From Bacteroidales bacterium (GTDB lineage: Bacteria; Bacteroidota; Bacteroidia; Bacteroidales; UBA4181), in contig JAFWVY010000036.1 in assembly GCA_017523725.1 (NCBI GenBank), forward strand, positions 57,970 to 121,969: a stretch of 64,000 nucleotides of DNA, in the 5' to 3' direction. Shown here piece after piece: positions 46,901 to 55,128 of this stretch (the first letter of the stretch is position 1; each line of letters starts with the position of its first letter). The notes below the pieces were generated by a model that saw only the letters and a program-made list of their open reading frames with translations, did not search any database and was not told the origin of the DNA. The position numbers were made by a program, and so were the translations under genes.

Positions 46901-47595
46901 AAGCCCGGAAACTCTTCGATGACGCCACGCAACTGTTGCAGCGTGTCCTTGACGAAAAAAGAATCGCCGGACGCGCCGCGCTCGGTCTGTTCCCTGCCCT
47001 GAGCAAGGGCAACTGCATCGAAGTCTATCCAGAAGGACTGAACGCATCGCCCGTGATCCTATTCCCGAAACGCAACCTGGAAAAGCAGGCCGACGGCAAG
47101 CCGAATCTGTCGCTGGCCGACTTCATCGCTTCGGAAGAAGTGGGAAAGAATGACTATATCGGGCTGTTCGCGCTGACGGCCGGCATCGGCCTGCAGGAAG
47201 AAGTCGAACGGCTTCGCAGGGCCAACGACGACTATAGCGCACTGCTGCTGCAGACGCTGGCCGACCGGCTGGCCGAGGCACTGGCCGAAAAACTGCACCA
47301 GGATACCCGGAGGATTTACTGGGGCTACGCGCCGGACGAACGCTGGTCGCCCGATGAACTCCGCACCGTGACAGTGCAGGGCATCCGGCCGGCCGTCGGC
47401 TATTCCGCCTATTCCGACCACAGCGAAAAACGCAAGCTTTTCCGCGTGCTGCATGCCGGAGAACTGGGCATGTCCCTCACCGGGAACTACAGCATGCTGC
47501 CCGCCGCCTCCATCTGCGGCTTGATGATGGCCCACCCGGAGAGCCGTTATTTCATGGTTTTCGAACCCATGCGAGACACTTCAACTTCGATGTAA
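43975..47595 (+). CDS. metH: Cobalamin-dependent methionine synthase
   Basis: MetH methylates homocysteine using methylcobalamin. All four modules are present in this 1206-residue chain: homocysteine domain ([21 protein letters not shown] and the zinc-binding [11 protein letters not shown]), pterin-binding domain ([17 protein letters not shown]), cap and B12 domain ([30 protein letters not shown], with His as lower ligand) and the AdoMet reactivation domain ([20 protein letters not shown] near the end). No cobalamin riboswitch precedes it. It is 30 bp from the GH105 gene and 1 bp from the flippase gene. Confidence 0.97.
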   Translation: [1206 protein letters not shown]

Positions 47596-47596
47596 C

Positions 47597-49123
47597 ATGG
47601 GCGTCATTATCCGGCAGAGCATCAAGGGCACCTTTGTCAATTACATCGGAGCCATCATCGGGGCCTTCACCACGCTGTTCGTCACGACCGTACTCCTCAC
47701 GGAATCAGAGATCGGCCTGACCCGCACACTGGTTGCCGCCGGAGAACTCTTCGCCGGTCTCGCACAGCTGGGCACCAACAGTTCCATCATCCGCTACTAT
47801 CCGTTCTTCAAGGACGGGCAGCGGAAAGACCACGGTTTCTTTTTCTGGACCCTGCTCGTGCCATTCATCGGATGCTGTCTGTACAGCATCGTATTCCTGA
47901 TATTCAAGGAAGAACTGTGTGCTTTCTTCGAGGCGAAGTCGCCGATGCTGGTCGATTTCTACTACTTCACGTTCCCCCTGGGGTTCTTCCTGCTCTACAC
48001 GGCAGTGTTCGAATCGAACGCCAACGTGCTGATGCGCATTGTGGTGCCCAAATTCTTCCGGGAAGTGGGGCTCCGGGTGCTGCAGCTCGGCGGATATGTT
48101 TTATACGCCCTCCATGTCGTTGATTTCAAGGGATTCGTCATCATATTCTGCTGCACCTACGGCTGTGTGACGCTGCTTGATTTCTGTTACCTGATATCGC
48201 TCAAGAAGCTATCCTTCAAGCCGGACTTCGCGCACATCACACAGAAACTGCGCAACAGCTACCTGAAATACACCGCGTTTGTCTCGACGCACGCCATCGT
48301 CAACAATCTGGCGCCGACCATCAGCACCTTTCTGCTTGGCGTCAAGGTCGGTCTCGCCTCGACCGGCATCTACACCATCGCGCTCTACATCGCGCGGGTC
48401 ATCGAAATGCCCTACCGTTCGCTCGGTGCCATCTCCGCCCCGCTTATATCACAGTCGATGAAAGACGGCGACATGGCCGAAACGAACCGGCTCGGCAAGG
48501 AAGTCTCTCTGCACCAGTTCATGATCGCCTCGATGCTCTTCCTGCTGTTGTTCGCCAACATCGACCTGATATACCGCATCCTGCCCAACGGCGAAACCTT
48601 CGTGCTCGGCCGGAACGCCTGCCTGATCCTGGGCCTGCATTTCGTCGTCGCCACCACACTGAGCATCGGATTCTCCGTGCTGGGTTACTCCAGGTATTAT
48701 TACATGTTCCTGTGCTTCTCGCTGATTCTGACGTTGTCGGGATTCTGGCTCAACAACGAGCTGATACCGCTGTACGACACATCCGGCAGCGCGGCGGCCA
48801 CCCTGCTATCCAACCTGCTGTACTTCACGCTGCTGTCGCTGTTCATAGGCTGGAAACTCAGATTCTGCGCCCTGTCGTGGCGTCATGCGAAAGTGCTGGG
48901 TGTCATGCTGCTGCTGGCTGCGCTCCACAAGTTGTACGCAGCGGGTATGCAGGCGGTCGGAACCGGGCTGGACACGCTGCCCGTCGGAGTGGCGCTGGCC
49001 GAAGCCGTAGTACGCAGTGCCCTGCTGACCGCCGCCGCCGTCTTCGCCTGCTACCGGATGCACATCTCGGAACAGGCCAACCAACTGCTGCGTAAACTGT
49101 GGCAAACCCTGACACGCCGATGA
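47597..49123 (+). CDS. Polysaccharide flippase, Wzx/MATE-like fold
   Basis: Twelve or more hydrophobic helices and the N-terminal IRQSIKGTFVNYIGAIIGAFTTLFVTTVLLTESEIGLTR are typical of Bacteroidetes O-antigen/polysaccharide flippases (MOP superfamily). It moves lipid-linked sugars to the periplasmic side. The stop overlaps the following GT4 start by 4 bp (ATGA), so they should act on the same glycan. Confidence 0.87.
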   Translation: MGVIIRQSIKGTFVNYIGAIIGAFTTLFVTTVLLTESEIGLTRTLVAAGELFAGLAQLGTNSSIIRYYPFFKDGQRKDHGFFFWTLLVPFIGCCLYSIVFLIFKEELCAFFEAKSPMLVDFYYFTFPLGFFLLYTAVFESNANVLMRIVVPKFFREVGLRVLQLGGYVLYALHVVDFKGFVIIFCCTYGCVTLLDFCYLISLKKLSFKPDFAHITQKLRNSYLKYTAFVSTHAIVNNLAPTISTFLLGVKVGLASTGIYTIALYIARVIEMPYRSLGAISAPLISQSMKDGDMAETNRLGKEVSLHQFMIASMLFLLLFANIDLIYRILPNGETFVLGRNACLILGLHFVVATTLSIGFSVLGYSRYYYMFLCFSLILTLSGFWLNNELIPLYDTSGSAAATLLSNLLYFTLLSLFIGWKLRFCALSWRHAKVLGVMLLLAALHKLYAAGMQAVGTGLDTLPVGVALAEAVVRSALLTAAAVFACYRMHISEQANQLLRKLWQTLTRR

Positions 49124-50373
49124 AACAGCTGGTCCTCTTTTCCTCGCATTTTCCGTTCGGTTCGGGAGAGACTTTCCTCGAACCGGAAATACCCTGTCTG
49201 TGCCGTGCCTTCGACCGGATAATCATCTGTACGGAGCATCACAACGATGAAACGACGGCCCGCCCGCTGCCGGACAAATGTCAGGTGGTTCGCTACCGCA
49301 CAGACAGTTCCGCAGCCGACTGGCTGCGTCTGCCGTGGCTGGCGTTGAGCTTCTGCCGAAGCTGCTGCAAGGCGCTGCAGGCGGAGCGGAAAGCCATAAA
49401 AGATGCCGGCATACGCTTCCGGATACGCCACCTGCAACGGCTGCTGCACGACCTGGCCAAAGGACTGCAGACCGCCCGGTTCATCCGGCGGCATTTCAAG
49501 GCTGAAGACACGCTGTTCTACACATACTGGCTCAAAGCCCCGGCGCTCGGCCTGGCATTGCTGCACGCCCGTAACGACGCCTGGTGCGGCGTTTCCCGCG
49601 CACACGGACACGATGTATATGCCGAAGTGCATCAACCCGCGTATATCCCGTTTCAGCGATTCAAGGTGATGCAGTTGAATGGCGTCCACTGCGTGTCGGC
49701 ATACGGCCGCGACTATCTCTGCCGCCGCATGCCGGACCTATCGGACCGGGTGCATGTCTCCCGGCTCGGAACGCCTGCGCCCGAAAGCCTGCCGGACGGC
49801 TGTCCCGGAGAGGTACGGCCGTTGCACATCGTCACCTGCTCGAACCTGCCGGCTTCGGATGTCAAGCGCATTCCGCTGCTCATTGCTGCACTGCACCATG
49901 TCCGTCTGCCCCTCGTCTGGACCCATATCGGCAGCGGCCCGATGCTGGCGGCATGCCAGGCCGGAGCCGAATCCCTTCAGCAGCAGAATCCGCAGATTAC
50001 AGTCGAGTTCACGGGCCAGATGACCAACCGGGACATTCATCGCTACTATGCCTCCCACTTTGTACACGCCGTGCTCAATATCAGCCGTTCGGAAGGGATT
50101 CCGGTCGCCCTGATGGAAGCGGTGTCGTACGGGATTCCGGTACTGGCTACCGACGCGGGCGGCAACCGCGAGGTCTGCAACGACACCACCGGCCGGCTGA
50201 TTCCTGTGGAACAGACGCCGGAAAGCCTGGCCGGAGTCCTCACCGCCTTTCTGACCGGCGAGGCCGACCGTTTCGACCGGGAGGCCATCCGGCAGTACTG
50301 GGCCGGCCATTTCTCGTCCGACCGCAATTTCCGCGCCTGGACAGGTGTACTGGAGCGGCTGGTTGCCAGATAG
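49120..50373 (+). CDS. Glycosyltransferase family 4
   Basis: The start at 49120 overlaps the flippase stop (ATGA). The C-terminal GT-B domain carries HIVTCSNLPASDVKRIPLLIAAL, LVWTHIGSGPM, VEFTGQMTNRDIHRYY and the GT4 donor motif NISRSEGIPVALMEAVSYGIPVLATDAGGNREV, with the ExE-like spacing. It likely adds a sugar to the glycan moved by the neighbouring flippase. No terminator is seen in the plus direction behind it. Confidence 0.9.
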   Translation: MKQLVLFSSHFPFGSGETFLEPEIPCLCRAFDRIIICTEHHNDETTARPLPDKCQVVRYRTDSSAADWLRLPWLALSFCRSCCKALQAERKAIKDAGIRFRIRHLQRLLHDLAKGLQTARFIRRHFKAEDTLFYTYWLKAPALGLALLHARNDAWCGVSRAHGHDVYAEVHQPAYIPFQRFKVMQLNGVHCVSAYGRDYLCRRMPDLSDRVHVSRLGTPAPESLPDGCPGEVRPLHIVTCSNLPASDVKRIPLLIAALHHVRLPLVWTHIGSGPMLAACQAGAESLQQQNPQITVEFTGQMTNRDIHRYYASHFVHAVLNISRSEGIPVALMEAVSYGIPVLATDAGGNREVCNDTTGRLIPVEQTPESLAGVLTAFLTGEADRFDREAIRQYWAGHFSSDRNFRAWTGVLERLVAR

Positions 50374-50740
50374 ACTCCGTATTGTTCCGAATGGCCCGAA
50401 TATCTCGGACGTTCCGAAAGAATTTGCTTCTCAGACCGTCGCGCCGAAGGCGTGGGAAGGATGAGCGAAGCGAAGGTTTGCCGGGGCAAGCTGCCGAAAC
50501 TGACCAAAGCCTGCTGGAGCAGGCCAAATCAGCTTGCCGAAAAGGCCGGGGCAAATCTGCCGGAACGAAGCCAGTGCAAGCCTGCCGGAACGTCGCTGCC
50601 AAACCTGCCGAGACGGCATCCTCCCGAAAAATGGACCTATCTGCCAGAAGTGGATCACGCAGATTGCCGGATCTCCGGCGCAGAGAAAAAAAAGAAGGCG
50701 GCCGTGTTGGTCGCCTTCTTTACAATATGCCGGTAAACCG
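50374..50740. repeat. Non-coding gap with dispersed modules 1 and 2
   Basis: This gap between converging genes holds an inverted copy of module 2 (about 50386-50445: TCCGAATGGCCCGA ... TTGCTTCTCAGACCGTCG) joined directly to module 1 (about 50440-50497: GGATGAGCGAAGCGAAGG, GGGGCAAGCTGCC). Both match 16.8-17.3 kb at roughly 85% by eye, in the same relative order. The rest (50500-50680) is purine-rich with recurring GCCGGAA and GCCGAAA motifs. No credible gene is present. Confidence 0.8.
50683..50721 (-). terminator. Rho-independent terminator of the TPR lipoprotein gene
   Basis: AAAGAAGGCG and CGCCTTCTTT are a perfect 10-bp stem; on the minus strand it is followed by a run of T, 20 bp past the stop codon at 50741. 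Confidence 0.85.
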
Positions 50741-52459
50741 TTATCTCACCAAAGCCTGGAAGGCGGCTTCCTTCACATATTTCGCGAACTCGACATCGGT
50801 CAGCGCGGCTTTCTTGTAAGCCACGTCTGCACTGATGGCGTCCTTCAGGTTCTGATAGAGCGCCACGGTGTCGTTCTGACGCGCAGCGACGATGGCCTTC
50901 AGATAACTGACCGAGCCGCTCGGTTCAAGGTTGTTCAGAATCTGCAGAGCCGCATCGTTCTGACGGTTCAAGAGTTTCGCGATGGCAGCGCTTTCGGTCT
51001 GGACGTCGTTCAGATAATTGTTTGCTTCATTGTAGTTACCCTGCAGCATGTTAACCGTACCGAGGTTGGACTTGATTTCGGCAGCGGTCTGGTCGGCAGA
51101 GGCCAGCAGTTCTTTCGCACGGGCCAGGTCGCCTTCACGCATGGCAATGACAGCCAACGTGTTCTTGACAGCGGCATCGGCGTCGTTCAGACGCTGGGCA
51201 GTGGCGGCAGCAGCCTTGGCAGCCTGTTCGTTGCCGGCTTCGAGCTGTGTGACAGCCAGGTTGGTCCAAGTGCGGAAATCATCGGCATACTGTTTCGTGG
51301 CCGTTTCGTAAATCTGGATCTTACGGTTCAGGTCATCCTCGGCGGCAGCCAGGAACAGCAGCTGTTCGGCCGTCAACTTGGAGGGATCGGCCGCATACTG
51401 CGTGCGGATTTCCTCTTCGGAGAGACCGATGAGCTCATAGTTCAGGATCATCTTGGAACGACGCAGCTGCGGCAGGATCTGGTCCTTGATTTCTTCGTAG
51501 GCCGCGGCAATGTTCTTGATCTCGCGTTCGCGGACCACCGGATCCTCATACATCGAAAGGACGCGGAGGATGAGCTGCTTGTCGGCGATGTCCGAAGCTT
51601 CCATCAGCGATTTGAAACCTTCCCAGTCCTCAGGTGTGGAAATGAGTTCCAGGAAATTATCGGAAGCCAGTTCCGGGGTCTTGGCACTCTTCATCTGCTG
51701 GGTGAAGTACGATTTGGCCGTTTTCTGACGGGCCGAAGCCAGGTTGTCATTCAGTTCATATCCACCATCGGGAGAGGCATAAGCCGAAATCTGCGTGTTG
51801 ACGACTTTCGCGCGGTCGTTGTTGACGACGGATGCGACATCGTTCAGGAACTGCTTCACTTCGCCCTTTCTGGTTTCGGACGAACGGACATCAGACTGGT
51901 TGATCAGGTATTTGATGTCGGCTTCGACCGCTTCCTTCGTGATCTGCTGATACGAATCGGGCGCATACATCAGCGTGTTGGCATCCTTGGCCAGCGTCAC
52001 AGTGGCATTGACACCCTGACCGAGCTGCACCAGCGGGAACTCGACCTTTTTCTTGCCGTTGGGCTTGCTGGCCACCGCCTTCAGGTTCAACACCGCCGCA
52101 CGGATATCCTCGGTGTATGGCGTGTTGGACGAATAGCTCATTTTGCCGCCGGTAAACGGAATCACGTTGTTGTTGGCACGGACCTTTTCGCCCTGGACCG
52201 TGTACGAATCGTAAGCCACTTCGCCGGTGTTGTACGTAAGCAGCGGCGTCAGCGTCAGCAAAGCTTTTTTCTTGAAGTATTTCTCAGGGAAATTGGCATT
52301 CAAGGTCAGCGGCACACCATCCCCTACGACCGCGAGCTGTTCGGGCTGGGTGGAATAGGCAATTTTGTCCGCATTTTTCTTCATTTTCTTGAGCGGGCTG
52401 CACCCGACAAGACCGACGGCGAGCACGAGAGCCGCCAGCAAAAAAATGTTTCTCTTCAT
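50741..52459 (-). CDS. Lipoprotein with OmpA-like segment and TPR repeats
   Basis: The start at 52459 (MKRNIFLLAALVLAVGLVGCSPLKK) gives a standard lipobox; the frame is open further upstream but without a signal. Residues about 150-270 contain an OmpA/peptidoglycan-binding-like pattern (QISAYASPDGGYELNDNLASARQKTAKSYF). The C-terminal 200 residues are helical TPR-like repeats (DFRTWTNLAVTQLEAGNEQAAKAAAATAQR, AEIKSNLGTVNMLQGNYNEANNYLND). The combination suggests an envelope scaffold linking peptidoglycan and outer membrane. A -7 box lies 46 bp upstream (52505-52512). Confidence 0.82.
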   Translation of the reverse strand: MKRNIFLLAALVLAVGLVGCSPLKKMKKNADKIAYSTQPEQLAVVGDGVPLTLNANFPEKYFKKKALLTLTPLLTYNTGEVAYDSYTVQGEKVRANNNVIPFTGGKMSYSSNTPYTEDIRAAVLNLKAVASKPNGKKKVEFPLVQLGQGVNATVTLAKDANTLMYAPDSYQQITKEAVEADIKYLINQSDVRSSETRKGEVKQFLNDVASVVNNDRAKVVNTQISAYASPDGGYELNDNLASARQKTAKSYFTQQMKSAKTPELASDNFLELISTPEDWEGFKSLMEASDIADKQLILRVLSMYEDPVVREREIKNIAAAYEEIKDQILPQLRRSKMILNYELIGLSEEEIRTQYAADPSKLTAEQLLFLAAAEDDLNRKIQIYETATKQYADDFRTWTNLAVTQLEAGNEQAAKAAAATAQRLNDADAAVKNTLAVIAMREGDLARAKELLASADQTAAEIKSNLGTVNMLQGNYNEANNYLNDVQTESAAIAKLLNRQNDAALQILNNLEPSGSVSYLKAIVAARQNDTVALYQNLKDAISADVAYKKAALTDVEFAKYVKEAAFQALVR

Positions 52460-52592
52460 ATTGGCTGTTTTTTTATGGGTTTTGTTTCGTTTTCTATCAA
52501 TATGCAAATTTAAGATTTTTTCTTTTCTGAAAACATATTTTGCCGAAGACTTGCAAAAGAAAAAATGACACTGCCAACGGCGTTACGGCCTG

Positions 52593-53135
52593 TCAGATTT
52601 CCATGGCGCGGCGCACCTTCGCGGCGACATCCGGCCCGCAGAGCCGGGCAGCCAGCGTCAGTCCGAACTCGACCGACCAACCCGCCCCGGCCGCCGTGAT
52701 CAACTGGCCGTCTTCAACGACCCCGTCCGGTTGCAGGACATAGCCTTCCATCTTGTCTCTGACCGATGTGTGACAGGTGACACACGCTCCGCGATACACC
52801 CCGCTGGCAGCCACCACCGACGGCGAAGCGCAGATAGCCGCCACCAACCGTTGCCGGTCAGCGTAATACTTCAGCGCAGCAGCCACAAACGGCGACTCGC
52901 CAAGATGAACATAACCGGGATAACCGCCGGGCAGGATGATGACATCGCCGTCGGCGAGCGAGGCATCCCCGGCCAGAAGGTCGGCCGTCACCGTAATGCC
53001 ATGCGACGAACGCACCTGCAGGCTGTCGCCGACGGCCACCGTTTTACAATCCACTCCACTGCGCCGGAGCACATCCACCGGCGCCAGCGCTTCGACGGTT
53101 TCGAAACCGTCGGCCAGAAAAACGTATGCTTTCAT
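52593..53135 (-). CDS. DJ-1/PfpI (ThiJ) family protein
   Basis: This 180-residue class-I-amidotransferase-like fold has MKAYVFLADGFETVEALAPVDVLRRSG with the conserved Glu and the nucleophile elbow VAAICASPSVVAASG with Cys near residue 102. The family includes YajL-type deglycases and chaperones. It is the typical length. Its predicted promoter overlaps that of the divergent peptidase gene. Confidence 0.9.
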   Translation of the reverse strand: MKAYVFLADGFETVEALAPVDVLRRSGVDCKTVAVGDSLQVRSSHGITVTADLLAGDASLADGDVIILPGGYPGYVHLGESPFVAAALKYYADRQRLVAAICASPSVVAASGVYRGACVTCHTSVRDKMEGYVLQPDGVVEDGQLITAAGAGWSVEFGLTLAARLCGPDVAAKVRRAMEI

Positions 53136-53148
53136 TATTTTTATTTAC

Positions 53149-53166
53149 TATTTTTGCACAAAAATA
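53149..53166. promoter_or_regulatory. Overlapping opposed -7 boxes
   Basis: TATTTTTG at 53149-53156 (plus, towards the peptidase gene) and its exact inverse CAAAAATA at 53159-53166 (minus, towards the DJ-1 gene) are separated by two bases. Each predicted start site would fall within or next to the opposite box, so polymerase could probably serve only one at a time. Confidence 0.5.
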
Positions 53167-53197
53167 AACATATCACAAACACTTCGCAACTACAGCC

Positions 53198-54079
53198 ATG
53201 AGACTCGAAGGAAGAAGAGAAAGCACTAACGTGGAAGACCGCCGCGGCAAAACCGTCAGCGGACGGGCAGCCGGCGGCATGGGCATCGGCACACTGGTCG
53301 TCATAGGTTTAATATACATGATGATGGGCGGCAACCTGGGCTCGCTGCTCAACAGCGGCATCCTGGAAACCGCCACACAGACCACACAAACCACGCAGAC
53401 CGGCAGTACGACCTCGTACGAAGGCGTCGACCAGGAACTGGTGACGTTCGCCAAACAGATCCTGGCCGGTACGGAAGACGTCTGGACTGCCATTTTCAGA
53501 CAGATGGGCAAACAGTATGTCCCGCCCAAGCTGGTCATCTTCGACGGATACGTCCAGTCGGCCTGCGGCAACGCCACTTCACAGTCCGGCCCATTCTACT
53601 GCTCCGGCGACCAGTGCGTCTATCTGGACCTGTCGTTCTTCAAGAACATGCGGCGTGAGATCGGCGCCGACGGCGATTTTGCCTACGCCTATGTCATCGC
53701 CCATGAAGTGGGTCACCATGTGCAGAACTTGCTCGGTACGCTGCAGTCGGCGCACAGCCAGATGAGCCGGGTGAGCAAGACCGAAAGCAACCGCATCAGC
53801 GTACGTCTGGAACTGCAGGCCGACTTCTACGCCGGTGTATGGGCGTACAACGACAACAAGATGTTCAATTCGCTCGAAGATGGCGATATTGAGGAAGCCG
53901 TCAATGCGGCCGCCAAGATCGGCGATGATTATCTGCAGAAGCAAGCACAGGGATACACCGTGCCCGATGCGTTCAACCACGGCACGTCGGCTCAGCGTAT
54001 GCGCTGGCTCAAGAAGGGTCTTTCGACCGGTGACTACCGCCAGGGCGATACCTTCTCCCCTGCCTACAACGCGCTGTAA
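53198..54079 (+). CDS. Neutral zinc metallopeptidase, YpfJ family
   Basis: One membrane helix (IGTLVVIGLIYMMMGG, about residues 30-45) follows a basic N-terminus, and the periplasmic or extracytoplasmic part has the zincin motif HEVGHH (residues 169-174) and a downstream ELQADFYAGVWA with the third zinc ligand region. It matches the PF04228-type putative neutral zinc peptidases (about 290 residues). A Thr/Gln repeat (TQTTQTTQTG) forms the linker. The natural substrate is unknown. Confidence 0.9.
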   Translation: MRLEGRRESTNVEDRRGKTVSGRAAGGMGIGTLVVIGLIYMMMGGNLGSLLNSGILETATQTTQTTQTGSTTSYEGVDQELVTFAKQILAGTEDVWTAIFRQMGKQYVPPKLVIFDGYVQSACGNATSQSGPFYCSGDQCVYLDLSFFKNMRREIGADGDFAYAYVIAHEVGHHVQNLLGTLQSAHSQMSRVSKTESNRISVRLELQADFYAGVWAYNDNKMFNSLEDGDIEEAVNAAAKIGDDYLQKQAQGYTVPDAFNHGTSAQRMRWLKKGLSTGDYRQGDTFSPAYNAL

Positions 54080-54087
54080 AACTCTCT

Positions 54088-55044
54088 TTAAGAAGTTTTT
54101 CCTGGCTGTGCTGCCGCCGGTTCGGCGTCCGGTGCCGGGAATTCCCGTGCACGGCTCCGGTTGACAAGCACCACACCTGTGAAAACCGCCGTCGCGGCCA
54201 GGATTTTCTGCCAGCTCACCGTGTCCATGCCGAGCCAGATGCCCATCGCAGATGCAATGAGCGGCTGCAGATAGGAATACATGCTCACCACCGTCGGACG
54301 CAGGATCTTCTGCCCGACCGGAATCAGGAAATACGCCATCAACGTGGCGCAGACCACGAGATAGGCCAGTTCCCGGAGATAAGCACCCGACAATTCCGCA
54401 TACGGCAGGTGCAGGAGTTCTTTCGCGCTGCCCGGCAGTGCCATCAGCAGCGAGCAAGTGAACATCCATTTCATAAAGGTAACCACGCTGTAGCGCGCGA
54501 TGAGCGGCCTGAAAGCGCCAAGATAGGATGCGAAAAAGAAGCAGTTGGCTATCATGAGCGCAATGCCCAGCGGACGGCTGACGGTCACCGCAGAGCCGGT
54601 GACGTGGACACTGTTGAGTATCAGCATGACGATACCGGCGAAGCTCAGCGCCACGCCGCCCATTTTCTTCCAAGTGAGCGGTTCCTTGAGCACGACAGCC
54701 GCAATGAACATGGTGAAAATCGGTGTAGTAGCCGTCACGATGGAAGTATCGACCGGGGTGGTCATGCCGATGGCGACCAGGAAGGTCATCTGCGGCAGAT
54801 AGAGCCCGACGAACGAAGCCAGCGCCGTCTGGAGCAGGTCGCGCCATGTCATCCGCTCACGCGGCAGAAACAGCGAAAGCAGCCAGAATCCGGCGGCGGC
54901 AAAGAAAGCCCGGATGGTGAAGAGCCCCTGGGCGGAAATCAGCGGAGACGCTGTCAGGGCCTTGCATACAATGATGTTAAAGCCGAAAATCATGTAGGCC
55001 GAACCGGCCGCCAGATGTCCGGCCCATTTCGCGGACGTACTCAT
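54088..55044 (-). CDS. EamA/DMT-superfamily transporter
   Basis: Ten hydrophobic helices in two EamA halves are seen (first half with GLYLPQMTFLVAIGMTTPVDTSIVTATTPIFTMFIAAVVLKEPLTWKKMGGVALSFAGI; second with YLVVCATLMAYFLIPVGQKILRPTVVSMYSYLQPLIA). It is a drug/metabolite-type exporter with unknown substrate. The start is set at 55044 because a -7 box (minus-strand TACATTTG, 55063-55070) covers the alternative ATG at 55065. It converges on the peptidase gene with an 8-bp gap. Confidence 0.88.
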   Translation of the reverse strand: MSTSAKWAGHLAAGSAYMIFGFNIIVCKALTASPLISAQGLFTIRAFFAAAGFWLLSLFLPRERMTWRDLLQTALASFVGLYLPQMTFLVAIGMTTPVDTSIVTATTPIFTMFIAAVVLKEPLTWKKMGGVALSFAGIVMLILNSVHVTGSAVTVSRPLGIALMIANCFFFASYLGAFRPLIARYSVVTFMKWMFTCSLLMALPGSAKELLHLPYAELSGAYLRELAYLVVCATLMAYFLIPVGQKILRPTVVSMYSYLQPLIASAMGIWLGMDTVSWQKILAATAVFTGVVLVNRSRAREFPAPDAEPAAAQPGKTS

Positions 55045-55062
55045 AGCTTGAAAAAGACGGCG

Positions 55063-55070
55063 CAAATGTA
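55063..55070 (-). promoter_or_regulatory. -7 box of the DMT transporter gene
   Basis: Minus-strand TACATTTG matches TAnnTTTG; the ATG at 55065 lies inside it, so translation must begin downstream at 55044. Confidence 0.6.
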
Positions 55071-55128
55071 GTCAATCCGTCGGACGGATATCCGGTCCAT
55101 CAGAAGCGGATTAAATCCAGACAGATTC

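Noticed and set aside
50534..52513. Long plus-strand open frame (659 codons) opposite the TPR lipoprotein
   Set aside because: It is antisense to a protein with a clear lipobox, OmpA-like and TPR text. Its own translation shows no domain and arises from the codon bias of the opposite strand.
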